A stretch of 64,000 bases of DNA from Pseudacidovorax sp. NFM-22 (GTDB lineage: Bacteria > Pseudomonadota > Gammaproteobacteria > Burkholderiales > Burkholderiaceae_C). Shown piece after piece: positions 57,265 through 64,000 of this stretch. The notes beneath the pieces were generated by a model. It worked only from the letters and a program-made list of their open reading frames with translations, searched no databases and was not told the DNA's origin. Numbering within the stretch: position 1 is the stretch's first letter; each line of letters starts with the position of its first letter. The stretch is from assembly GCF_021401245.1 (NCBI RefSeq), contig NZ_JACBFY010000001.1, forward strand, positions 1 to 64,000. Reading direction: 5' to 3'. The translations under genes were made by a program, and so were the position numbers.

Positions 57265-58143
57265 ATGAGCACCGAGACATTGCCCCGCCGCGCAGACTTC
57301 CGTTTCTTCCACCGCCTGCGCGTGCGCTGGGCCGAGGTGGACATGCAGAAGATCGTCTTCAACGCCCACTACCTGATGTACTTCGACACGGCCATCGCCG
57401 ACTACTGGCGGGCGCTGGCCATGGCCTACGAGTCGTCGATGCATGCGCTCGGCGGCGACCTGTACGTGCGCAAGGCCACGGTCGACTACCGCGCCTCGGC
57501 CCGCGTGGACGACGTGGTCGACGTGGCCATGAAGTGCGTGCGCATCGGCAATTCGTCGCTCGTGTTCGAGGGCGCGCTGTTCCGCCAGGACCAGTACCTG
57601 GTCGGCTGCGAGCTGGTCTATGTGTATGCCGACCCGGCGACGCAGACTTCGAAGCCGGTGCCGCCCGTCCTGCGGGAGATCCTTCTTGGCTACGAAGCCG
57701 GCGAGCCTGTGTCGGAGGTGCTCACCGGCGACTGGGCCACGCTCGGCGAGGCGGCCGGCGCGCTGCGCCGTGCGGTCTTCGTGCAGGAGCAGGGCATTCC
57801 CGAGGCGCTCGAATGGGATGACGACGACGCCACCAGCCTCCACGGCGTGGCGCGCAACCGCCTCGGCCACGCCATCGCGACCGGCCGGCTGCTGCCGGCG
57901 GATACGCAGGGCGTCGCGCGCATCGGCCGCATGGCCGTCGAGCGCGTGCTGCGCGGCCAGGGCCATGGCGAGCGGGTGCTGCGTGCGCTCGAAGACGCCG
58001 CCCGCGCCCGCGGCGACAAGGCGGTGGCGCTGCATGCCCAGCGCAGCGCCGAGCGTTTCTATGCGCGCTTGGGCTACGAGCCCGTGGGCGAGCCCTTCGA
58101 GGAGGCGGGGATCGCGCACATCACGATGCAGCGGGCCCTGTAG
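57265..58143 (+). CDS. fusion of YbgC/FadM-type acyl-CoA thioesterase and GNAT acetyltransferase
   Basis: The 292-residue protein has two domains. Residues 12-145 form a 4HBT hotdog thioesterase (RVRWAEVDMQKIVFNAHYLM with the catalytic Asp, YRASARVDDVVDVAMKCVRI). Residues 155-290 are an ElaA-like GNAT domain (AAGALRRAVFVQEQGIPEAL, ATGRLLPADTQGVARIGRMA, acetyl-CoA loop RGQGHGERVLRALEDAA). The frame is continuous with no gap. A single chain that both uses acetyl-CoA and cleaves acyl-CoA is unusual. It lies 40 bases after an esterase and converges with ygfZ. Confidence 0.87.
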   Translation: MSTETLPRRADFRFFHRLRVRWAEVDMQKIVFNAHYLMYFDTAIADYWRALAMAYESSMHALGGDLYVRKATVDYRASARVDDVVDVAMKCVRIGNSSLVFEGALFRQDQYLVGCELVYVYADPATQTSKPVPPVLREILLGYEAGEPVSEVLTGDWATLGEAAGALRRAVFVQEQGIPEALEWDDDDATSLHGVARNRLGHAIATGRLLPADTQGVARIGRMAVERVLRGQGHGERVLRALEDAARARGDKAVALHAQRSAERFYARLGYEPVGEPFEEAGIAHITMQRAL

Positions 58144-58193
58144 TCCATCCACGCGCGGCGGCGCACGGGCCCGCATCCGGCCCGTTCACCTTT

Positions 58194-59111
58194 TCAGATG
58201 TCTTCCAGCAGCGGATAGGGCAGGGGCTGGACGGTCAGCGGCGCATCGCCCGCGCGCAGGGGGCCGGCCTCCAGGGCCGCGGTCTGCATCGACACGAACG
58301 CCGCCCAGCCGCCGCCCGGTGCCGGGGCCGCCGCCGCCACGGTGCCGACGGGCTGCTCGGGGTCGGTGCCGAAGACCTCCTGGCCGGCCGCCAGGGGCGC
58401 CTCGGCCGTCATCACATAGCCGCGCCGCTTGAGCGTGCCGCGGAACTGGCTGCGGGCCACCACCTCCTGGCCGGGGTAGCAGCCCTTCTTGAAGTTGACG
58501 CCGCCCACGGACTCGTAATTGAGCATCTGCGGCACGAAGGCATCGACCACCGGCGCGCTGATGGCCACCACGCCGCTCCTCACCTCGCTCCAGGCCCAGG
58601 TCTCGGGGCTCAGCGCGGTGCCGGCCGGGGCGGGCGTGCCCGCCGGGGCCAGCCACAGGGCACGCGGCACGCCTTCGCAGCCGTGCAGGGCCACGACGCT
58701 CAGGCCCTCGGCGGGCGCCAGGCGCTGGCCGGGCGCCGCGGCAGGGTCGGCGCCGGCCGCCGCGATGGCCGCACCGGCCAGGCCGCGTACATCGAAGTCG
58801 GCCGTGGCGTCGCTCAGCTTGACCTTGGCGCGCAGCACGAACATCGACAGCCGCTTGAGCGTGGGCGCCAGCAGGTCGCGCGCGCAGACCAGCAGGAACT
58901 GATCCGGCGCCTGCCGCCAGGCGACGAAGCTGGCCAGCATGCGGCCCTTGGGCGAGCACAGCGCCGCCAGGCGGGCCGTGTCGTCCTTGAGCAGCAGGAA
59001 GTCCTGCGTGAGCTGGCCATGCAGGAAGGCCGCCGCATCGGCGCCCTCCGCGCGGATCACGCCCAGCGCCGCAAGCGGGGGCGTCACACCTTGAAAAAGG
59101 GGAGAGGTCAT
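58194..59111 (-). CDS. ygfZ: YgfZ/IbaG-type folate-binding Fe-S assembly factor
   Basis: The 305-residue protein has the GcvT-like fold of YgfZ with the signature KGCYPGQEVVARSQFRGTLK near residue 210 and ALGVIRAEGADAAAFLHGQLTQDF near residue 16. YgfZ binds tetrahydrofolate and supports repair or assembly of certain Fe-S enzymes such as MiaB. It diverges from mltG; the start codon at 59111 is 13 bases from a possible mltG ATG. Its last bases form part of a possible third, degenerate copy of the dispersed repeat. Confidence 0.92.
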   Translation of the reverse strand: MTSPLFQGVTPPLAALGVIRAEGADAAAFLHGQLTQDFLLLKDDTARLAALCSPKGRMLASFVAWRQAPDQFLLVCARDLLAPTLKRLSMFVLRAKVKLSDATADFDVRGLAGAAIAAAGADPAAAPGQRLAPAEGLSVVALHGCEGVPRALWLAPAGTPAPAGTALSPETWAWSEVRSGVVAISAPVVDAFVPQMLNYESVGGVNFKKGCYPGQEVVARSQFRGTLKRRGYVMTAEAPLAAGQEVFGTDPEQPVGTVAAAAPAPGGGWAAFVSMQTAALEAGPLRAGDAPLTVQPLPYPLLEDI

Positions 59112-59234
59112 GCCTGAATTATCATGGCCGGCTTTTGGCGGCGCCTTGCGCGGGACACTCGCTCCAGCCCGCGCCGCCGGCCCCGGCGGCCCGCCGATCC
59201 CGCCCTTCGGCCGTTCCCGATCCACCCATCCGCC

Positions 59235-60233
59235 GTGCGTCGCTTCTTCGCCTCCCTGTTCCTGCTGGTCTTGCTGTCGGTGCTGGCCGTGGGCGGCTGG
59301 GCGCTCTGGTGGCTGCACCAGCCCCTGCGTCTGCCAGCGGCCAGCGTCGACCTCTCGGTCGAGCCCGGCACCACGCCGCGCGGCGTGGCGCAGGCGGTGG
59401 CTGATGCGGGCGTGGCGGTCGATCCGCGGCTGCTCTATGCCTGGTTCCGTGTCTCGGGCAAGGACAGGCAGATCCGCGCCGGCAGCTACGAGATGGACGC
59501 CGGCGTCACGCCGCGCCTGCTGCTGGAGATCCTGGTGCGCGGCCGCGAGGCCACGCGCAGCGTGGTGCTGGTCGAGGGCTGGAACATCCGCCAGGTGCGC
59601 GCGGCGCTGGCCAAGGCCGAGATGCTCAAGCCCGAGACTGCCGCACTCTCCGATGCCGACCTGATGGCGCGCCTGGGCCGGCCGGGCCAGCATCCGGAAG
59701 GCCGCTTCTTCCCCGACACCTACACGTATTCCAAGAACTCGACCGACGTGGCGCTGCTGCAGCGCGCCCTGCGCGCCATGGACCGCAAGCTCGACGCCGC
59801 CTGGGCCGCCCGCGCGCCCGACCTGCCGCTCAAGTCGCCCGAGGAGGCGCTGATCCTCGCCAGCATCGTCGAGAAGGAAACCGGCAAGGCCAGCGACCGC
59901 GCCGAGGTGGCCGGCGTCTTCATCAACCGGCTGCGCATCGGCATGCCGCTGCAGACCGACCCGACCGTGATCTACGGCCTGGGCGATGCCTTCGACGGCA
60001 ACCTGCGCAAGCGCGACCTGCAGACCGACACGCCCTGGAACACCTACACGCGCCAGGGCCTGCCACCCACGCCCATCGCGATGCCGGGCAAGGCCTCGCT
60101 GCTGGCGGCCGTGCAGCCGGCGCGTACCAAGTCGCTGTACTTCGTGTCGCGCGGCGACGGCACCAGCCAGTTCAGCGAGACGCTCGACGCGCACAACCGT
60201 GCGGTCAACCAATACCAGCGGGGAGGGCGGTGA
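59235..60233 (+). CDS. mltG: endolytic murein transglycosylase MltG
   Basis: The 332-residue protein from GTG 59235 starts [20 protein letters not shown] (one membrane anchor) and has the YceG domain: [37 protein letters not shown], the catalytic Glu in [20 protein letters not shown] and [20 protein letters not shown]. It cuts nascent glycan strands. An ATG at 59124 would add 37 Arg/Pro-rich residues but would leave 12 bases between it and ygfZ, so I prefer the GTG. The tmk gene follows immediately. Confidence 0.9.
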   Translation: MRRFFASLFLLVLLSVLAVGGWALWWLHQPLRLPAASVDLSVEPGTTPRGVAQAVADAGVAVDPRLLYAWFRVSGKDRQIRAGSYEMDAGVTPRLLLEILVRGREATRSVVLVEGWNIRQVRAALAKAEMLKPETAALSDADLMARLGRPGQHPEGRFFPDTYTYSKNSTDVALLQRALRAMDRKLDAAWAARAPDLPLKSPEEALILASIVEKETGKASDRAEVAGVFINRLRIGMPLQTDPTVIYGLGDAFDGNLRKRDLQTDTPWNTYTRQGLPPTPIAMPGKASLLAAVQPARTKSLYFVSRGDGTSQFSETLDAHNRAVNQYQRGGR

Positions 60234-60235
60234 GC

Positions 60236-60886
60236 ATGGATCAGCAGGCGGGCCGGGGACGCTTCATCAGCCTGGAGGGCATCGACGGCGCCGGCAAGTC
60301 CAGCCACCTCGATGCGATCGAGCGGCTGTTCGCTGAGGCCGGTCGCGAGGTCGTGCGCACGCGCGAGCCCGGCGGCACGCCGCTGGCGGAGTCGCTGCGC
60401 GCGCTGGTGCTGAACGAAGCCATGGACCCGCTCACGGAGTCGCTGCTGGTCTTCGCGGCCCGGCGCGACCACGTCGTGCAGGTGATCCAGCCGGCCCTGG
60501 CGCGCGGTGCCGTGGTGCTGTGCGACCGCTTCACCGATGCCACCTTCGCCTACCAGGGCGCGGGCCGCGGCTTCGACCTTGCGGTGCTGCAGACGCTGGA
60601 GCGCTGGGTGCAGCAGCAGGAAGCCGGCGCCGCCTTGCTGCAGCCCGAACTCACGCTGTGGTTCGACCTGGCGCCCGAGGTGGCCGCCGAGCGCCTGGCC
60701 GGCGCCCGCATGCCCGACCGCTTCGAGGCCCAGCCGGCCGAGTTCTTCCGCCGCGTGCGCGAGGGATACGCCAGGCGCGCCGCGGAAGAGCCCGGCCGCT
60801 TCGCCCGCATCGACGCCGACACGCATCGCGAGGCGGTCTGGGCGCAGGTCGAAGCCGCCCTGCAGGAGCGCGGATGGCTGAAGTGA
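60236..60886 (+). CDS. tmk: thymidylate kinase
   Basis: The 216-residue enzyme has the P-loop in [20 protein letters not shown], the [14 protein letters not shown] dTMP-binding block, the DR motif in [19 protein letters not shown] and a LID region. It phosphorylates dTMP to dTDP. ATG 60236 has GGGAGGG nine bases upstream; GTG 60230, overlapping the mltG stop, is less likely. It overlaps holB by 13 bases. Confidence 0.95.
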   Translation: MDQQAGRGRFISLEGIDGAGKSSHLDAIERLFAEAGREVVRTREPGGTPLAESLRALVLNEAMDPLTESLLVFAARRDHVVQVIQPALARGAVVLCDRFTDATFAYQGAGRGFDLAVLQTLERWVQQQEAGAALLQPELTLWFDLAPEVAAERLAGARMPDRFEAQPAEFFRRVREGYARRAAEEPGRFARIDADTHREAVWAQVEAALQERGWLK

Positions 60887-61899
60887 ACGAGGCGCCCGCG
60901 CTCTCGCCCTGGCTGGCCCGGGCCCGCGACCAACTGCTGCGCCAGCGCGGCCATGCGCTGCTGCTGCAGGGGCCGTCGGGTCTCGGCCAGTACGACCTGG
61001 CGCTGGCCCTGGCCGCCGCGTGGCTGTGCGAGCAGCCCACGTCCGAGGGCGCCTGCGGCCACTGCCCGAGCTGCCATGCCATCGCCGTGCGTACCCATGC
61101 CGACCTGGCGGTGCTGATGCCCGAGGTCGCCATGATGGAGCTGGGCTGGCCCATCGACGAAAAGGCCCAGGCCGAGATCGACGACAAGAAGCGCAAGCCC
61201 AGCCGCGAGATCCGCGTCGAGGCCATGCGCGATGCCGTGGGCTTTGCCCAGCGCACCAGCGGCCGCGGGCGCGGCAAGGTGGTGCTGGTCTATCCGGCCG
61301 AGCGCATGAATGCCATCTCCGCCAATGCGCTGCTCAAGACGCTGGAGGAACCCGTCGGCGACGTGCGCTTCGTGCTCGCCACCGAAGCCGCCTGGCAACT
61401 GCTGCCCACCATCCGCAGCCGCTGCCAGGCCTTCACGCTGCCCTGGCCGGCCGAAGGCGAATCGGAAGCCTGGCTGGCGACGCAGGGCGTGCCGGCGGCC
61501 GAGGCCCATGCGCTCCTGCGGGCGGCAGGCGGCCGGCCCTCCGACGCGCTGCGCCTGGCGCGCGGCGGCACCTCGGCCAAGGGCTGGTCGCTGCTGCCGC
61601 AGGCCATGCGCCGCGGCGACGTGACGGCGCTGGCCGACCAACCGCCCCCCGCCGCCATCGACACGCTGCAGAAGCTCTGCCACGACCTGATGGCCGTGGC
61701 CGGCGGCGGGCAGCCCCGTTTCTTCGAGGCCGCCTCGCTGCCGGCACCGCCGTCGGCGCCGGTGCTGGCGCGCTGGTCGGCGTCGCTGCTCAAGGCGGCC
61801 CGCACGGCCGAGCATCCGTTCAACGCGGGGCTGATGATCGAGGCCCTGGTGAGCGAGGCGCAGGCCGCCCTAAACTCCCGCAGCCCCGAACGCCCATGA
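60874..61899 (+). CDS. holB: DNA polymerase III delta-prime subunit HolB
   Basis: The 341-residue clamp-loader subunit has the P-loop-like [18 protein letters not shown], the zinc site with four cysteines in [36 protein letters not shown] (sensor region) and [13 protein letters not shown] (the SRC motif arginine for partner ATP). The P-loop lacks the usual GKT, as in other delta-prime subunits, which do not hydrolyse ATP. It overlaps tmk by 13 bases and pilZ by ATGA at 61896-61899. Confidence 0.93.
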   Translation: MAEVNEAPALSPWLARARDQLLRQRGHALLLQGPSGLGQYDLALALAAAWLCEQPTSEGACGHCPSCHAIAVRTHADLAVLMPEVAMMELGWPIDEKAQAEIDDKKRKPSREIRVEAMRDAVGFAQRTSGRGRGKVVLVYPAERMNAISANALLKTLEEPVGDVRFVLATEAAWQLLPTIRSRCQAFTLPWPAEGESEAWLATQGVPAAEAHALLRAAGGRPSDALRLARGGTSAKGWSLLPQAMRRGDVTALADQPPPAAIDTLQKLCHDLMAVAGGGQPRFFEAASLPAPPSAPVLARWSASLLKAARTAEHPFNAGLMIEALVSEAQAALNSRSPERP

Positions 61900-62267
61900 A
61901 CGCGACCGCCGCCCCGTCCGCCCCGATCCCGCGGCCCAGCGTCATCCAGCTGGCCATCAAGGAGAAGGGCGCGCTGTACGCGGCCTACATCCCGCTGTTC
62001 GCCGATGGCGGCATCTTCATTCCCACCGCGCGCGAGTACCGCCTTGGCGACGATGTCTACGTGCTGCTGACCCTGCCGGAGGATCCGCAGCGCTACCCGG
62101 TGGCGGGCAAAGTGGCGTGGATCACGCCGCCACAGGCCGCGGGCAACCGCTCGCCGGGCATCGGCATCCGCTTTCCGGGCGACGAGAAGTCGCGCCAGCT
62201 CAAGGCCCGCATCGAGGAGATCCTCGGCGCCAGCCTGGCCTCCGACCGGCCCACCCAGACCCTCTGA
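61896..62267 (+). CDS. pilZ: PilZ domain protein (type IV pilus assembly type)
   Basis: The 123-residue protein matches the PilZ of the holB-pilZ-tatD locus: LAIKEKGALYAAYIPLFADG, GIFIPTAREYRLGDDVYVLL and RSPGIGIRFPGDEKSR. The canonical RxxxR and D/NxSxxG c-di-GMP motifs are not seen, as is usual for this type, which acts in type IV pilus biogenesis by binding PilB and FimX-like partners. It is coupled to holB by ATGA and followed by tatD after 54 bases. Confidence 0.9.
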   Translation: MNATAAPSAPIPRPSVIQLAIKEKGALYAAYIPLFADGGIFIPTAREYRLGDDVYVLLTLPEDPQRYPVAGKVAWITPPQAAGNRSPGIGIRFPGDEKSRQLKARIEEILGASLASDRPTQTL

Positions 62268-62321
62268 CGCGCCGGCCTCGCACGAGGCGCCGCGTCCCTT
62301 GCCTTCTTCTTTGCTTCGCCC

Positions 62322-63128
62322 ATGTTCGTCGACTCCCACTGCCACCTCACCGAGCCCTCGCTGCTGCACGACATCGACCGCATCCGCGCCGACATGGCAC
62401 AGGCGCAGGTCGACCGCGCGCTGTGCATCTGCACCACGCTGGAGGAGTTCGAGGCCGTGCAGGGCCTGGCCGCGCGCTTCGACAACTTCTGGGCCAGCGT
62501 GGGCGTGCATCCGGACAACGAGGACGTGCGCGAGCCCGACGTGGACCTGCTGGTCGCGCTGTCGGCGCAGCCCAAGGTGGTGGCCATCGGCGAGACCGGC
62601 CTGGACTACTACCAGATGGACGCCCGCAAGGGCGGTCGCACCGTGGCCGACCTGGACTGGCAGCGCGAGCGCTTCCGCGTGCACATCCGCGCCGCGCAGC
62701 GGGTGGCCAAGCCGCTGGTGATCCACACGCGCGAGGCCTCGGCCGACACGTTGGCCATCCTGCGCGAGGAGGGTGAGGACGGCCGCGAGGGCGCCGCTGG
62801 TGGGGTCTTCCATTGCTTCACCGAGACGGCCGAGGTGGCCCGCGCCGCGCTCGACCTGGGCTTCTACATCTCCTTCTCGGGCATCCTGACCTTCAAGAAC
62901 GCCCAGCACCTGCGCGATGTGGCCGCCTTCGTGCCCATGGACCGCGTGCTGATCGAGACCGACAGCCCCTACCTGGCGCCCGTGCCCTATCGCGGCAAGA
63001 CCAACAACCCGTCGTACGTGCCCTATGTGGCCCGGCAGATCGCCGAACTGCGCGCCATGACGGTCGAGGCGGTGGCCGAGGTCACCAGCCGCAACTTCGA
63101 ACAGCTTTTCAAGGTCCACGCCCAATGA
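62322..63128 (+). CDS. tatD: TatD-family metal-dependent deoxyribonuclease
   Basis: The 268-residue protein has the TIM-barrel hydrolase motifs: metal His pair in MFVDSHCHLTEPS, VVAIGETGLDYYQMDARKGG (Glu ligand), KPLVIHTREASADTLAIL (His), FHCFTETAEVARAALD and RVLIETDSPYLAPVP (Asp). TatD enzymes act on DNA 3' ends or D-aminoacyl substrates. The ATGA at 63125-63128 couples it to the ankyrin gene. Confidence 0.93.
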   Translation: MFVDSHCHLTEPSLLHDIDRIRADMAQAQVDRALCICTTLEEFEAVQGLAARFDNFWASVGVHPDNEDVREPDVDLLVALSAQPKVVAIGETGLDYYQMDARKGGRTVADLDWQRERFRVHIRAAQRVAKPLVIHTREASADTLAILREEGEDGREGAAGGVFHCFTETAEVARAALDLGFYISFSGILTFKNAQHLRDVAAFVPMDRVLIETDSPYLAPVPYRGKTNNPSYVPYVARQIAELRAMTVEAVAEVTSRNFEQLFKVHAQ

Positions 63129-63814
63129 GCCTTCCTGCCCGCGCCTCCATCGCCCGCCGCACCCTGTTCGCCTTCGCGGCTGCCCTTGCCGCGGCCTCCT
63201 GCGCCACGGCCAGCCCCAGCGACGACTTCTTCCGCGCCGTCATCAGCGACAACCCCGGCGCAGTGGAGCGGCTGCTCAAGCAGGGCTTTGACCCGAACGG
63301 CCGCGATCCCAAGGGCCAGACCGGCCTGCTCCTGGCGCTGCGCGAGCCTTCGCCGCGCGTGGCCAAGGTGCTCATCGCCTCGCCGCGCGTCAACGTCGAC
63401 GCCACCAACGCCAGCGACGAGACGCCGCTGATGATGGCGGCCCTCAAGGGCCAGAAGGAATACGTCGACCTGCTGCTGGCCCGCGACGCGGCCGTCAACA
63501 AGCCGGGCTGGGCGCCGCTGCACTACGCGGCCACCAACGGCCACATCTCGATCATGAAGCAGCTGCTGGAGCAGCATGCCTTCATCGATGCGCAGTCGCC
63601 CAACGGCACCACGCCGCTCATGATGGCCGCCATGTACGGCTCGGCCGAGGCCGTGAAGCTGCTGCTGGACGAGGGCGCCGACATCGCCATGAAGAACCAG
63701 CTGGGCATGACGGCGCTGGATTTCGCCAAGCGGGGCAACCGTCCCGACGCAGTCGAAATGCTTACCCGCGCGCAGCAGCTCAAGCCCCGTCCAGCGGGCG
63801 CCGGCAAGTGGTGA
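63125..63814 (+). CDS. periplasmic ankyrin-repeat protein
   Basis: The 229-residue protein has a signal peptide (RRTLFAFAAALAAASCATAS, with Cys near 26 as a possible lipobox but unusual ASC context) and about five ankyrin repeats (PNGRDPKGQTGLLLALREPS, NASDETPLMMAALKGQKEYV, GWAPLHYAATNGHISIMKQL, PNGTTPLMMAAMYGSAEAVK, NQLGMTALDFAKRG). It is the last gene of mltG-tmk-holB-pilZ-tatD-ankyrin, an order common in Comamonadaceae. The partner it binds is unknown. Confidence 0.9.
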   Translation: MSLPARASIARRTLFAFAAALAAASCATASPSDDFFRAVISDNPGAVERLLKQGFDPNGRDPKGQTGLLLALREPSPRVAKVLIASPRVNVDATNASDETPLMMAALKGQKEYVDLLLARDAAVNKPGWAPLHYAATNGHISIMKQLLEQHAFIDAQSPNGTTPLMMAAMYGSAEAVKLLLDEGADIAMKNQLGMTALDFAKRGNRPDAVEMLTRAQQLKPRPAGAGKW

Positions 63815-63829
63815 AAGGCCGCTCCTAGA

Positions 63830-63877
63830 ACTTTCGGATTCAACGCTTCGCCGGGCTGACAAGCCCGGTTCGAAAGT
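63830..63877. terminator. nested palindrome after the ankyrin gene
   Basis: An outer pair ACTTTCG (63830-63836) / CGAAAGT (63871-63877) encloses an inner stem CCGGGCT (63851-63857), GACA, AGCCCGG (63862-63868). It lies 16 bases past the stop codon and probably ends the operon, although there is no long T-run. The remaining bases to 64000 show no gene. Confidence 0.5.
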
Positions 63878-64000
63878 GCTTGCAAGCGTGCGGCAAGCGA
63901 TGGCCCAATGCCCGCGTAACGTCCCGTTTCAAGGTGATATCGGGCGTGCGGCTTGACGGCCGTGCCGCCACGATGCCGCCCTGTCCTGCGGCCCGGGCGT

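Noticed and set aside
58144-58196. A certain third copy of the 64-bp repeat
   Set aside because: Only the first 16 or so bases (TGAAAAGGTGAACGGG on the minus strand) align, with a 2-base gap, and the other inverted end is missing. I mention it only as a candidate.
1-64000. CRISPR arrays, tRNA or rRNA genes, prophage or insertion sequences
   Set aside because: I found no regularly spaced direct repeats, no tRNA- or rRNA-like sequence and no transposase, integrase or phage structural motif in any frame I examined.

Overview
The window reads as chromosomal DNA of a high-GC betaproteobacterium of the order Burkholderiales, most likely a member of or close to Comamonadaceae. This rests on the very GC-rich codon use, four Bug/TctC-type solute receptors, a Gram-negative general porin, and conserved Burkholderiales blocks: lptF-lptG diverging from pepA-holC, and mltG-tmk-holB-pilZ-tatD-ankyrin. 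I saw no rRNA, tRNA, CRISPR array, integrase or intact insertion sequence. The species call is inference.

Layout. 1-471: the end of an acyl-CoA dehydrogenase gene, then overlapping remnants of an acyl-CoA ligase and a short-chain dehydrogenase. 514-3116: arsenic resistance operon arsR-acr3-arsC-arsH with its operator. 3408-8361: small secreted protein, two DUF202 membrane proteins, a sulfatase-TctC pair facing a LysR regulator, and a DUF3309 mini-protein. 8476-15673: aminotransferase, cysB, cbiX, lptG-lptF, pepA, holC. 15810-17021: branched-chain amino-acid type binding lipoprotein. 17155-26528: a seven-gene leftward operon (porin, ADP-forming acyl-CoA ligase, TctC, two DUF1254/DUF1214 paralogues, an alkylsulfatase-like MBL protein with lost metal ligands, TctC) facing a Crp/Fnr regulator; this looks like an undescribed uptake and catabolic system.

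27480-40886 is a photo-oxidative-stress type block. A RpoE-like ECF sigma factor and its ChrR anti-sigma face a FAD oxidoreductase-DUF1365-CFA synthase operon. A second operon (CFA-like methyltransferase, DUF1295, DUF6134-like, DUF2177) lies beyond an inserted iron-uptake unit (fecI-fecR-TonB receptor-PepSY). Three promoters with the pattern NNATCC-N18-TANAGN link the sigma gene and both lipid-modifying operons, so the block probably forms one regulon acting on membrane lipids.

40991-48098: lytic transglycosylase, six-hairpin glycosidase, a zinc uptake operon (small ORF-znuC-znuB-znuA-zur) behind a perfect Zur-type palindrome, and a lipoprotein. 48251-54854: tex carrying an in-frame REP-like insertion, a self-contained HipA/YjjJ-type kinase behind two palindromes, a patatin, and an EAL/HDOD protein behind a near-consensus sigma-28 promoter. 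54943-64000: iron alcohol dehydrogenase, esterase, a thioesterase-acetyltransferase fusion, ygfZ, and the mltG-tmk-holB-pilZ-tatD-ankyrin housekeeping operon. A 64-bp dispersed repeat that begins on a gene's TGA stop codon occurs at 17094-17157 and, inverted, at 27377-27440.
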